DNA from: Pseudomonas mandelii
Lineage (GTDB): Bacteria; Pseudomonadota; Gammaproteobacteria; Pseudomonadales; Pseudomonadaceae
Reading direction: 5' to 3'
Assembly (NCBI RefSeq): GCF_024138395.1
Contig: NZ_JAMYDU010000003.1
Coordinates: forward strand, 310,001 to 374,000
DNA: 64,000 bases
The notes beneath the pieces were generated by a model, which saw only the letters and a program-made list of their open reading frames with translations, had not been told where the DNA came from and did not search any database. Shown piece by piece: positions 10,129 to 18,163 of the stretch (positions are counted from its first letter, which is position 1; every line of letters begins with the position of its first letter). Both the position numbers and the translations under genes were made by a program.

Positions 10129-10578
10129 CTAGTTTTCAGTATTCCAGTGGAAGACAAGATTGCGAGCGGCACCACTTCCTACCTCCGCCGTATCACGCCG
10201 TTCCACACCATTGCGTGTCGCGACGACGGTGTACTTGCCAGGTGGCAGCTGAACGTAAACCAACGGGCCGGCTTCGCTCAGCGTCAGCACGGGTTGCCCC
10301 GGGTCTTTCTGAATGACCAGATTTACATCCGGAACATATTTGCCCTCCGCACCGATGGAGAAAGTCATGTGCAGGTTGTAGCCCTGCGTTTGTTGAATGG
10401 CTCGAGCCTCATCCTCTCCGATCCCCCCGGACAGGTAAGTAATCCCGTTTTGCTGTTGCTGCTGGACTTGCACGCCTGTGCTGTCGATCGGTTCAAGACT
10501 GGCGGCGGTAAGCACGACTGGAAACATCAATACGCCGACAGCGGCGATGGGCAGCATGAATGAATGGACATACTTCAT
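10129..10578 (-). CDS. Hypothetical secreted protein with carboxypeptidase-regulatory-like fold
   Basis: This 149-residue protein starts with a signal peptide (MKYVHSFMLPIAAVGVLMF, cleaved after about residue 26). A Gln-rich spacer (VQVQQQQQNG) follows, then a beta-rich domain with VYVQLPPGKYTVVATRNGVERR. That stretch is typical of carboxypeptidase-regulatory or SpaA-like immunoglobulin modules. A periplasmic location is expected. It is monocistronic and convergent with tRNA-Phe. No catalytic residues are evident and its function is unknown. Confidence 0.75.
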   Translation of the reverse strand: MKYVHSFMLPIAAVGVLMFPVVLTAASLEPIDSTGVQVQQQQQNGITYLSGGIGEDEARAIQQTQGYNLHMTFSIGAEGKYVPDVNLVIQKDPGQPVLTLSEAGPLVYVQLPPGKYTVVATRNGVERRDTAEVGSGAARNLVFHWNTEN

Positions 10579-10840
10579 GATGACGACTCCCGGGTTACGC
10601 AGAACCCAATCGTTACTCTTTTTAGATTTGTTGCTGAATGTTCAAGTTTTAGATTGATTCGAACTTGGGATCACTGCGAATTGGACTACGTGATGTGCAC
10701 CTCAAGGAGCGTCTGTCATCGGCGCGGTCCTGCAAAACGAATTCGCCTTTCCTTCCGATTTACCAGCCGCGCCCGGCATCGCGGACCGTCACTCTCTTGC
10801 CATCCTCTTCCGCCTGTTTCCTTCAGCCACGGAAGATGTC

Positions 10841-11899
10841 ATGACCCCTCTCAAACCCGATAGCTCTCAAGATCCACAGATCACTTCACTGCTCGGCAAT
10901 CTTGGCGAGTTGATCCGAGAAGCGCGTCAGAAGGTGCTGCGAGCGGTCGATACCGTTCAGGTGCAAACCTGCTGGCAGATCGGACGGCATATTGTCGAGT
11001 TCGAACAGGAAGGTGCTCGGCGGGCGGTTTATGGCAAGCAGTTGCTATCGACGCTGGCGAAAGTACTGACGGAGCAGTTTGGGAAAGGTTTCGACGCTTC
11101 CAACCTTCGCTACATGCGCCTGTTCTATCAAGCATTCCCAATTCGTGACGCACTGCGTCACGAATTGAGCTGGACCCACTACCGCAGACTGCTACGAGTC
11201 GACAACGACAACGCTCGCCACTGGTACATGAACGAATCTGCTCTGCAGAACTGGTCAAGTCGCGCCCTCGAGCGCCAGATCAATACCCTCTATTACGAAC
11301 GCCTGCTGGCGAGCCGCGATCGGGCCGCCGTCAAACAGGAAGCCGCCACCAACATCCAGGAAATGAACGCCAGCCCTCGGGATTTCATCCGGGACCCCGT
11401 GCTACTGGAATTTCTCGGCCTGCCCAATGCGGGCTTGATCCAGGAAAGCGAACTTGAACAAGCATTGATCAATCAACTCCAGGGCTTCCTGCTCGAACTG
11501 GGCAAAGGCTTCGCCTTCATCGCTCGCCAGCAACGCATCAGTACCGAGAGCAAAGACTTCTACATCGACTTGGTGTTCTACAACTACCTGCTCAAGTGCT
11601 TCGTCATCTTCGACCTCAAGCGCGGCGTACTGACCCACCAGGATGTCGGCCAGATGGACATGTACGTGCGCATGTACGACGACCTCAAGCGCGGACCGGA
11701 GGATGGCCCCACCGTCGGCCTCATTCTCTGCGCGAAAAAAGATGAATCGGTGGTGCGCTATTCAGTGCTGCAAGGCAACGAACAACTGTTCGCCAGCACC
11801 TACAGACTGGTGCTGCCGAGCGAAGAGGAACTTCGCACAGAACTGGATCGGGAATGGGCAGTGCTTGAGGAGCGGTTACTCAAACAGAGGCTCCGATAA
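10841..11899 (+). CDS. PDDEXK nuclease domain protein (YhcG/DUF1016 type)
   Basis: The protein has 352 residues. The N-terminal DUF1016 region (about 1-170) contains the family signatures GRHIVEFEQEG and FSWTHYRRLLRV-like (here LSWTHYRRLLRV). The C-terminal PD-(D/E)xK nuclease region (about 215-350) has FYIDLVFYN followed by FDLK, the metal-binding and lysine residues, then GQMDMYVRMYDD. Families of this kind are nucleases of uncertain role, often near restriction or mobile genes. Here it stands alone: no methylase or partner is adjacent. The GGAAGA ribosome-binding site supports the start. Confidence 0.88.
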   Translation: MTPLKPDSSQDPQITSLLGNLGELIREARQKVLRAVDTVQVQTCWQIGRHIVEFEQEGARRAVYGKQLLSTLAKVLTEQFGKGFDASNLRYMRLFYQAFPIRDALRHELSWTHYRRLLRVDNDNARHWYMNESALQNWSSRALERQINTLYYERLLASRDRAAVKQEAATNIQEMNASPRDFIRDPVLLEFLGLPNAGLIQESELEQALINQLQGFLLELGKGFAFIARQQRISTESKDFYIDLVFYNYLLKCFVIFDLKRGVLTHQDVGQMDMYVRMYDDLKRGPEDGPTVGLILCAKKDESVVRYSVLQGNEQLFASTYRLVLPSEEELRTELDREWAVLEERLLKQRLR

Positions 11900-11967
11900 G
11901 CACGGGTGGATTGTTCATGAACGGCGCGAAGACTATGGTGGTTGGCTAACCGCAAAGGTTCAAGCCG

Positions 11968-12942
11968 ATGAATTTGCAGGACATGCCCTCACTGGCCCCA
12001 GCGCAACTTGAATTGCCGTTACCCACCGGCACACCTGGTGACTCTTTCAACGAACCCGCCGCCGACGGCTTCATCCTTGGCGGCTTCACCTGGCGGCATG
12101 CGAATCAAGACCCAACCCGTCCGGTGGTGATCATCAACGCCGCTACTTCAGTCCGTTGCAGACACTACTCGCGCTTCGCCGATTACCTGTTCGCCAACGG
12201 CTTCGACGTGATCACCTATGACTACCGCGGCATCGGCGAGTCGCGCCCGGCATCGCTGAAAGGGCTTGAGGCCTCATGGTCCGACTGGGGAGCGCTGGAC
12301 TTCGAGGCAATGCTGCAAAGGGCGCAACGCGAGTTTGCGGAGCAACCCATCAATGTCGTCGGCCACAGCTTTGGCGGTTGCGCGGCCGGGTTGGGTGCCT
12401 CCGGGCATGTGATCCGACGCCTGGTGACGGTGGGTGCGCAGTTCGCTTACTGGCGCGACTATGCCCCCGCTCATCGCTGGCGAATGTTTGGCAAGTGGCA
12501 TGTGGTGATGCCATTGATGACCATGTTTTACGGCTACTTTCCCGGCAAACGCCTCGGATGGCTCGAAGATACCCCCGCTGGCGTAGTCCGCGACTGGAGC
12601 ATGCCCACCGCCCGATACGAGAAACGCCCCAGCGGTCGTGTCATCCACGCCAAAAACGGTCAGCTCCCCTTCGCCAGCGTCATCGCCCAAACCCTGGCGA
12701 TCAGCCTCAGCGACGATCCCTACGGCACGATTCCAGCCATCGAACGTCTGCTCGGCTACTTCACTGGCAGTACAAACACCCACCTGCGAATCACCCCTGA
12801 AGACATCGGCGAAGAAGAAGTCGGACATTTCGCCTTTTTTCGCAGCGCATACCAAGCCACACTATGGCCCATTGCATTGTACTGGCTACAGACGGGCGAA
12901 CTGGCCCCTGATACTCCCGGGCGGCGAGTGTCGCGCAGCTGA
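11968..12942 (+). CDS. Alpha/beta-fold hydrolase
   Basis: The 324-residue serine hydrolase has the nucleophile elbow GHSFGG at about residue 133. The oxyanion region is IINAATSVRCRHYSRFADYL and the strand-turn TYDYRGIGES is typical. The acid is probably the aspartate in LSDDPYGT and the base the histidine in VGHFAFF near residue 290. No signal peptide is seen, so a cytosolic esterase, lipase or thioesterase-like role is likely. The substrate is unknown. It is followed after 36 bases by two small paralogues on the same strand. Confidence 0.85.
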   Translation: MNLQDMPSLAPAQLELPLPTGTPGDSFNEPAADGFILGGFTWRHANQDPTRPVVIINAATSVRCRHYSRFADYLFANGFDVITYDYRGIGESRPASLKGLEASWSDWGALDFEAMLQRAQREFAEQPINVVGHSFGGCAAGLGASGHVIRRLVTVGAQFAYWRDYAPAHRWRMFGKWHVVMPLMTMFYGYFPGKRLGWLEDTPAGVVRDWSMPTARYEKRPSGRVIHAKNGQLPFASVIAQTLAISLSDDPYGTIPAIERLLGYFTGSTNTHLRITPEDIGEEEVGHFAFFRSAYQATLWPIALYWLQTGELAPDTPGRRVSRS

Positions 12943-12978
12943 GCAACTTGCCCTCTCAACGAAATACGGAACGACACC

Positions 12979-13395
12979 ATGGCCTCCGCCAACAAGCAGA
13001 ACAAACGCGCCTCCCGCGCCAAAGCCAAGGCCAAGCAGAACCGCACTCAGCGGGCTGCCGCGCCGGTCGAGCTGGACCCGAACGACGATCGCATCGACTT
13101 CGAATCGGTGGACCTGACCGAACTGTTCAAGAAAATGATCGACGCTGAAAAAACCAGTCAGCAAGCGATGTGCGCAGCCTTCCTGGAAGACCCGCTGCTG
13201 GAACTGGTGTACGAACAGGAAGGTGAAGAAGGTGCGATGGACTTCATCCTCGCCGCTCTGATCGAATATCGCCAATGGTCTACCGAGACAGACGAAGCCG
13301 GCGCCTTGGCGTGGATCGAGTCTGCGGCATTCCAGGCTGATTACGTGGCGGCGTCCGACGCCATAGCGGCCCAAACCCAACAGAAACCAGACTGA
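12979..13395 (+). CDS. Small protein with basic N-terminal tail, paralogue 1
   Basis: The 138-residue protein has a strongly basic 25-residue tail (MASANKQNKRASRAKAKAKQ) followed by an acidic helical body. The next gene shares the same tail pattern and a similar body (a hydrophobic IDYRMW/IEYRQW motif, then a DREAAQRWLE/DEAGALAWIE motif), so the two are tandem duplicates. The tail resembles those of RNA- or ribosome-binding proteins, but no known domain is recognised. The pair is separated by 6 bases and ends in a strong terminator. Confidence 0.78.
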   Translation: MASANKQNKRASRAKAKAKQNRTQRAAAPVELDPNDDRIDFESVDLTELFKKMIDAEKTSQQAMCAAFLEDPLLELVYEQEGEEGAMDFILAALIEYRQWSTETDEAGALAWIESAAFQADYVAASDAIAAQTQQKPD

Positions 13396-13401
13396 GCTCC
13401 T

Positions 13402-13899
13402 ATGGCCTCCCTGAACAAGCAACAGAAACGCGCCAAACGCGCCAAGATCAAAGCCAAGCAAATCCGCATCAGCGGCAGACCTCCGTTGGCCAGTCTCAAT
13501 GGTCCGTCCGAAGTCGACGAGCTTTTTGACGCAGAAAAATTGCTCGAAGAAGGCGAAGTGATCCCCGAAGACATCCTGACCATGTTCTACGTAATGCAAG
13601 AGGAAGAGCAGACAAGCCGGATCCATATGCTGGTGAGCATGCTGGTATCGCTCAGTCGAATCATCGCAGACGAGCCGGATCTTCTCGATATGGAGAATGC
13701 CGAGAACGAGGCCATGGCCGCTACCCATCTGGCCGCCGACATGTTGATTGACTACCGCATGTGGGCTGATGGCATCGATCGCGAAGCAGCACAACGCTGG
13801 CTGGAAGACCCCGAAGTCATCAAGGATTTCGGCACTGCACTGGACAGCTATCGACAGGCCATCGACATTATGACGGAGCCTCCGAAACCCGCTGAATGA
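13402..13899 (+). CDS. Small protein with basic N-terminal tail, paralogue 2
   Basis: The 165-residue protein is the tandem paralogue of the preceding gene. Both begin MAS-NKQ-KRA-RAK-KAKQ and both keep the WADGIDREAAQRWLEDPEV-like block near the C terminus. This copy has an additional acidic and methionine-rich helix (TMFYVMQEEEQTSRIHMLVS, about residues 62-82). The isoelectric split, with a basic tail and an acidic body, is preserved. The function is unknown; co-transcription with its partner is certain from the 6-base spacing. Confidence 0.78.
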   Translation: MASLNKQQKRAKRAKIKAKQIRISGRPPLASLNGPSEVDELFDAEKLLEEGEVIPEDILTMFYVMQEEEQTSRIHMLVSMLVSLSRIIADEPDLLDMENAENEAMAATHLAADMLIDYRMWADGIDREAAQRWLEDPEVIKDFGTALDSYRQAIDIMTEPPKPAE

Positions 13900-13909
13900 G
13901 CGCTACATC

Positions 13910-13950
13910 AAAAACGGCCGCCAGCCATTCGAGACAGCGGCCGCTTTTTT
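13910..13950 (+). terminator. Terminator after the paralogue pair
   Basis: A GCGGCCGC-based stem (AAAAACGGCCGC with GCGGCCGCTTTTTT) spans a 15-base loop and ends in a T6 run. A nearly identical hairpin follows vapC at 14714-14750. Confidence 0.88.
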
Positions 13951-13988
13951 GAGAGCTTATCCTTTCGTCAACTGTCACGTATATCCCA

Positions 13989-14034
13989 TTGACATATCCC
14001 TCCTGGGTTCTATCCTCCTGACTTCAAGCGTCAG
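13989..14034 (+). promoter_or_regulatory. vapBC promoter and candidate operator
   Basis: TTGACA at 13989-13994 and TATCCT at 14011-14016 are spaced by 16 bases. Directly downstream, CTGAC (14018-14022) and GTCAG (14030-14034) form an inverted repeat across a 7-base centre. That is a plausible VapB autoregulatory site, placed over the predicted transcription start. Confidence 0.55.
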
Positions 14035-14053
14035 CAAAGCGCAGGAGGTCATC

Positions 14054-14284
14054 ATGGAACAAACCACCCTTTTTATGAGCAATCGAAGCCAGGCCGTCCG
14101 TCTGCCCAAAGCTGTCGCAATGCCCAGTGATGTGAAGCGCGTCGATGTTATCGCTATCGGCAGGGCTCGCCTCATCACCCCGGCAGGAGAAGCCTGGGAT
14201 AGCTGGTTCGACGGTGAAGGCGTGAGCGCAGATTTTATGGCCGACCGTGAGCAGCCAACCGATCAGGAGCGTGAGTCGTTCTAA
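14054..14284 (+). CDS. vapB: VapB-type antitoxin
   Basis: The start is set at the ATG at 14054, which has an ideal AGGAGG six bases upstream. An earlier in-frame start at 13949 would run through the promoter. The 76-residue product has the AbrB/MazE swapped-hairpin N terminus (TTLFMSNRSQAVRLPK) that binds DNA. A flexible acidic C terminus (DREQPTDQERESF) would wrap the toxin. Its stop overlaps the vapC start by one base (TAATG), the usual coupled arrangement. Confidence 0.93.
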   Translation: MEQTTLFMSNRSQAVRLPKAVAMPSDVKRVDVIAIGRARLITPAGEAWDSWFDGEGVSADFMADREQPTDQERESF

Positions 14285-14691
14285 TGATCAAATACATGCT
14301 CGATACCAACATCTGCATCTTCACCATCAAGAACAAGCCACAAGTTGTACGCGAAGCCTTCAATCGTCATCACGGCCAGTTATGCATCAGCGCCGTCACC
14401 TTGATGGAGTTGATATACGGTGCCGAGAAATCTGCCGCACCGGAAAAAAACCTCGCTGTCATTGAAGGCTTTGTTGCCCGTCTTGAGATCTTGCCTTTTG
14501 ACTATGACGCAGCAGCGCACACCGGAATGATTCGCTCGGAACTGGCTAAAGCAGGGACACCAATAGGCCCTTATGACCACATGATTGCCGGTCACGCGCG
14601 CTCACGAGGATTCACCATCGTGACGAATAACCTTCGGGAATTTGAACGTGTCTCCGGTTTACGGGTTGAAGACTGGGTTCACCCCGATTGA
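14284..14691 (+). CDS. vapC: VapC-type PIN-domain toxin ribonuclease
   Basis: The 135-residue PIN-domain nuclease has all acidic site residues visible: Asp in YMLDTNICIF (residue 7), Glu in LMELIYGAE (about 43), Asp in PYDHMIAGHA (about 97), with TNNLREF following. VapC toxins of this branch cleave initiator tRNA in the anticodon loop, stopping translation until VapB is replaced. The pair is bounded on both sides by terminators sharing a GCGGCCG core, so it looks like a self-contained module. Confidence 0.94.
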   Translation: MIKYMLDTNICIFTIKNKPQVVREAFNRHHGQLCISAVTLMELIYGAEKSAAPEKNLAVIEGFVARLEILPFDYDAAAHTGMIRSELAKAGTPIGPYDHMIAGHARSRGFTIVTNNLREFERVSGLRVEDWVHPD

Positions 14692-14713
14692 ATCGAGCAC
14701 AATGGACAAAACA

Positions 14714-14750
14714 AAAACGGCCGCTTGTCATCTCTGACAGCGGCCGTTTT
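14714..14750 (+). terminator. Terminator after vapC
   Basis: AAAACGGCCGCTTGTCA pairs with TGACAGCGGCCGTTTT around a short TCTC loop, with a one-base mismatch in the stem. It shares the AAAAACGGCCGC and GACAGCGGCCG blocks with the hairpin at 13910-13950. Confidence 0.85.
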
Positions 14751-15170
14751 GCATTACGCAGCGCGAATCAGTTCAACACCGCGTAGGTCAACCCCGGAAA
14801 CAGCCACATGCTGAAGGCGATTTTTTCACCGCGTGTCAAAACGATCAGCGCACCAGAAACACATCAAAAAATTCGTGCACGCACAATAAAAGTGCAGATC
14901 AGGAACGTTTGTCCGGTTAGCGCTTCCAACACCCCGTCAAAGCTGGCAACATCGCGCCTTTTTTTACGCGACAGCCAAGCCCAAGCGTGTCAAACGGCTG
15001 TTCGGTTGTTGATTGGGCGACAGTCTGCTGTGCCGATGCGACAACCTGCCACATGCGACCCGTTTACCGTCGCTGGCGCTGTTGGCTGCCATTCGAACGC
15101 TATGCTAGGTTGGCCGCCTCGCTAGGAAGGCCGCCAATAGCAGGAGCACAAAACACTATGAGGAACGCAC
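14751..15170. other. Intergenic region ahead of the amino-acid ABC operon
   Basis: No convincing gene is seen in these 420 bases. On the minus strand, from about 14862 down to a stop at 14768-14770, a short hydrophobic reading (ending FSMWLFPGLTYAVLN) resembles the tail of a membrane protein but has no start, so it may be a decayed remnant. The 3' part should hold the promoter of the ABC operon; no confident -35/-10 pair was found. AGGAG at 15140 and AGGAAC at 15160 precede the first gene. Confidence 0.5.
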
Positions 15171-15944
15171 ATGGCTGAGGCCACGCCCGCGCTTGAAATC
15201 CGCAACTTGCACAAACGCTACGGACAGCTTGAGGTGCTCAAAGGCATCTCGTTGACCGCCCGCGACGGCGACGTGATCTCGATCCTGGGTTCCTCCGGTT
15301 CCGGCAAGTCCACGTTCCTGCGTTGCATCAACCTGCTGGAAAACCCGCACCAGGGCCAGATCCTGGTGGCCGGCGAAGAACTCAAACTCAAAGCCGCCAA
15401 GAACGGCGAACTGGTCGCTGCCGACGGCAAACAGATCAATCGCCTGCGCAGCGAGATCGGTTTTGTATTTCAAAACTTTAATCTCTGGCCGCACATGAGC
15501 GTGCTCGACAACATCATCGAAGCCCCGCGCCGCGTGCTCGGCCAAAGCAAACGCGAGGCCATCGAAGTCGCCGAAGCCTTGCTGGCCAAGGTCGGCATCG
15601 CTGACAAGCGCCACGCTTACCCGGCGCAACTCTCCGGCGGCCAGCAGCAACGCGCGGCCATCGCCCGCACTCTGGCGATGCAGCCCAAGGTCATTCTGTT
15701 CGACGAACCCACCTCCGCCCTTGACCCGGAAATGGTTCAGGAAGTACTTAATGTCATCCGCGCATTGGCCGAAGAAGGCCGCACCATGCTGCTCGTGACC
15801 CATGAGATGGGCTTTGCCCGTCAGGTTTCCAGCGAAGTGGTGTTCCTCCACCAGGGCCTGGTAGAAGAACAAGGATCGCCGCAGCAGGTGTTCGAAAACC
15901 CGCTTTCGGCGCGCTGCAAACAATTCATGTCCAGCAACCGCTAA
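15171..15944 (+). CDS. Amino-acid ABC importer, ATP-binding subunit (HisP/AotP-like)
   Basis: The 257-residue ATPase has Walker A (GSSGSGKST, about residue 38), the Q-loop ([18 protein letters not shown]), the signature LSGGQQQR (about 160), Walker B ([13 protein letters not shown]) and the H-loop ([10 protein letters not shown]). The insertion [22 protein letters not shown] between Walker A and the Q-loop is typical of HisP-type histidine/lysine/arginine importers. It heads the operon ATPase, binding protein, and two permeases, and energises import across the inner membrane. Confidence 0.95.
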   Translation: MAEATPALEIRNLHKRYGQLEVLKGISLTARDGDVISILGSSGSGKSTFLRCINLLENPHQGQILVAGEELKLKAAKNGELVAADGKQINRLRSEIGFVFQNFNLWPHMSVLDNIIEAPRRVLGQSKREAIEVAEALLAKVGIADKRHAYPAQLSGGQQQRAAIARTLAMQPKVILFDEPTSALDPEMVQEVLNVIRALAEEGRTMLLVTHEMGFARQVSSEVVFLHQGLVEEQGSPQQVFENPLSARCKQFMSSNR

Positions 15945-15957
15945 CGGAGCTACCCGC

Positions 15958-16704
15958 ATGCAGAACTACAAAAAAATCTTCCTGGCCGCTGCTGTCACCC
16001 TGGCTTTCAGCGCCGGTGCCGCCGCCGAGACCTTGAAGATGGGCATCGAAGCGGCCTACCCGCCGTTCAACAACAAAGATGCCAGTGGCAATGTCGTCGG
16101 CTTCGACAGAGAAATCGGCGATGCCCTGTGCGCCAAGATGAAAGTCGAGTGCACCGTGGTCACGTCCGACTGGGACGGCATCATCCCGGCCCTGAACGCC
16201 AAGAAATTCGACTTCCTGATCTCCTCGATGTCGATCACCGACGAGCGCAAGCAAGCGGTGGACTTCACCGAACCGTACTACTCCAACAAGCTGCAGTTCA
16301 TCGCACCGAAAGACAAAGAGTTCAAAACCGACAAGGATTCCCTGCAGGGGAAAGTGATCGGTGCACAACGCGCGACCCTCGCCGGCACCTGGATGGAAGA
16401 CAACATGCCCGGTGTTGAAGTCAAACTCTATGACACCCAGGAAAACGCTTATCTGGATCTGACTTCCGGACGTCTGGACGGCATCCTGGCCGACAAGTAC
16501 GTCAACTACGAATGGCTGAAAAGCGACGCCGGCCGTGCTTACGAATTCAAAGGCGACCCGGTGGAAGAAAGCGACAAGATCGGTATCGCCGTGCGTAAAG
16601 ACGACACCCTGCGCGCGAGGCTGAACCTTGCCCTGAAAGAAATCGTCGAAGACGGCACTTACAAGAAGATCAACGACAAGTACTTCCCGTTCAGCATCTA
16701 CTGA
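15958..16704 (+). CDS. Basic-amino-acid ABC importer, periplasmic binding protein
   Basis: The 248-residue protein has a signal peptide (MQNYKKIFLAAAVTLAFSAG, cleaved at about AAA/ETLK). The family motif YPPFNNKDASGNVVGFDREIG is followed by the SSMSITDERKQAVDFTEPYY block shared by ArgT/HisJ-like proteins that bind lysine, arginine, ornithine or histidine. The gene starts 13 bases after the ATPase gene. The exact ligand cannot be assigned from the sequence, although the HisP-like ATPase favours a basic amino acid. Confidence 0.93.
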   Translation: MQNYKKIFLAAAVTLAFSAGAAAETLKMGIEAAYPPFNNKDASGNVVGFDREIGDALCAKMKVECTVVTSDWDGIIPALNAKKFDFLISSMSITDERKQAVDFTEPYYSNKLQFIAPKDKEFKTDKDSLQGKVIGAQRATLAGTWMEDNMPGVEVKLYDTQENAYLDLTSGRLDGILADKYVNYEWLKSDAGRAYEFKGDPVEESDKIGIAVRKDDTLRARLNLALKEIVEDGTYKKINDKYFPFSIY

Positions 16705-16781
16705 TTCTGACCTGCCTGACCGGCGCCGTTCGCTGACGGTGCCGGTCTTGGCATTGCCTGCCGCGATTTGAAAAGAAATCC

Positions 16782-17477
16782 ATGATTATCGACCTCTACG
16801 GATTCGGCCCGGCGCTCGCCGCTGGTGCGCTGATGACTGTGAAACTGGCACTCTCGGCCTTGTGCCTGGGGCTGGTGCTCGGTCTGCTCGGCGCCTTGGC
16901 CAAGACTTCCCCGTACAAGCCATTGCAATGGCTTGGCGGCACTTATTCCACACTGGTTCGCGGTATCCCGGAATTGCTTTGGGTGCTGCTGATCTACTTC
17001 GGCACAGTCAACCTGATGCGTGCCTTGGGCGAGTTCTTCGGCAACCCCGACCTTGAACTCAACGCCTTCGCCGCCGGCGTAATCGCGCTGGGGCTGTGCT
17101 TCGGCGCCTACGCCACGGAAGTGTTTCGCGGCGCGATTCTGGCGATCCCCAAAGGTCACCGTGAAGCCGGCGTGGCCCTGGGCCTGTCGAAATTTCGCAT
17201 CTTTACCCGGCTGATCATGCCGCAGATGTGGCGCATCGCACTCCCCGGCCTGGGCAACCTGTTCATGATCCTGATGAAAGACACCGCGCTGGTATCCGTC
17301 ATCGGCCTGGAAGAAATCATGCGTCACACACAAATCGGCGTGACCATATCCAAGCAACCGTTCACCTTCTATATGGTGGCCGCCTTCATGTATCTGGGCC
17401 TGACCATTCTGGCCATGACCGGCATGCACTTTATGGAACGACGCGCCGCTCGCGGCTTCGCGAGGAGCACCCAATGA
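16782..17477 (+). CDS. Amino-acid ABC importer, permease subunit 1 (HisQ-like)
   Basis: The 231-residue inner-membrane protein has about five helices. It has the N-terminal HisM/HisQ signature (LMTVKLALSALCLGLVLGLL) and the cytoplasmic EAA loop GHREAGVALGLSKFRIFTRLIMPQ (about residues 125-150) that docks on the ATPase. Its last codons overlap the second permease by four bases (ATGA). The two permeases form the heterodimeric channel. Confidence 0.94.
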   Translation: MIIDLYGFGPALAAGALMTVKLALSALCLGLVLGLLGALAKTSPYKPLQWLGGTYSTLVRGIPELLWVLLIYFGTVNLMRALGEFFGNPDLELNAFAAGVIALGLCFGAYATEVFRGAILAIPKGHREAGVALGLSKFRIFTRLIMPQMWRIALPGLGNLFMILMKDTALVSVIGLEEIMRHTQIGVTISKQPFTFYMVAAFMYLGLTILAMTGMHFMERRAARGFARSTQ

Positions 17478-18163
17478 ACTGGGAAGTCATCATCAAGTGG
17501 CTGCCGAAACTGGCTCAGGGCGCGACGCTGACCCTGGAACTGGTGGCCATCGCCGTGATTGCCGGGTTGCTGCTGGCGATTCCGCTGGGCATCGCTCGTT
17601 CGTCGCGACTCTGGTACGTGCGGGCATTCCCCTACGGCTACATCTTCTTTTTCCGTGGTACGCCGTTGCTGGTTCAGCTGTTCCTGGTCTATTACGGCCT
17701 GGCGCAGTTCGACGCGGTGCGTAATAGCTCGATGTGGCCGTACTTGCGCAGTCCGTTCTGGTGCGCCACCGCGACCATGACCCTGCACACCGCGGCCTAC
17801 ATCGCCGAGATCCTGCGCGGTGCAATTCAGGCGATTCCGCCGGGCGAGATTGAAGCAGCGCGGGCGTTGGGCATGTCCCGGGCCAAAGCACTGTTCTACA
17901 TCATGCTGCCACGTGCTGCGCGCATCGGCCTGCCGGCCTACAGCAACGAAGTGATCCTGATGCTCAAGGCCAGTGCCCTGGCCAGCACCGTGACCTTGCT
18001 GGAATTGACCGGCATGGCTCGCACCATCATTGCCCGCACCTACTTGCCGGTGGAGATCTTCTTCGCCGCAGGCATGTTCTACCTGCTGATGGCTTACGTG
18101 CTGGTTCGTGGCTTCAAACTGCTGGAGCGCTGGTTGCGCGTCGATGCCTGCCAAGGGCGTTGA
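17474..18163 (+). CDS. Amino-acid ABC importer, permease subunit 2 (HisM-like)
   Basis: The start is the ATG at 17474 (MNWEVIIKWLPKLAQG), overlapping the previous gene. A longer in-frame reading from 17228 lies wholly within that gene. The 229-residue permease has the EAA loop PGEIEAARALGMSRAKALFY (about residues 120-140) and the YIFFFRGTPLLVQLFLVYYG segment typical of HisM. It completes the importer. The following methyltransferase gene overlaps its last 20 bases. Confidence 0.94.
   Translation: MNWEVIIKWLPKLAQGATLTLELVAIAVIAGLLLAIPLGIARSSRLWYVRAFPYGYIFFFRGTPLLVQLFLVYYGLAQFDAVRNSSMWPYLRSPFWCATATMTLHTAAYIAEILRGAIQAIPPGEIEAARALGMSRAKALFYIMLPRAARIGLPAYSNEVILMLKASALASTVTLLELTGMARTIIARTYLPVEIFFAAGMFYLLMAYVLVRGFKLLERWLRVDACQGR

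Noticed and set aside
14808..15125. A 105-codon plus-strand frame upstream of the amino-acid ABC operon
   Set aside because: It has no ribosome-binding site or recognisable domain and ends close to the expected promoter.
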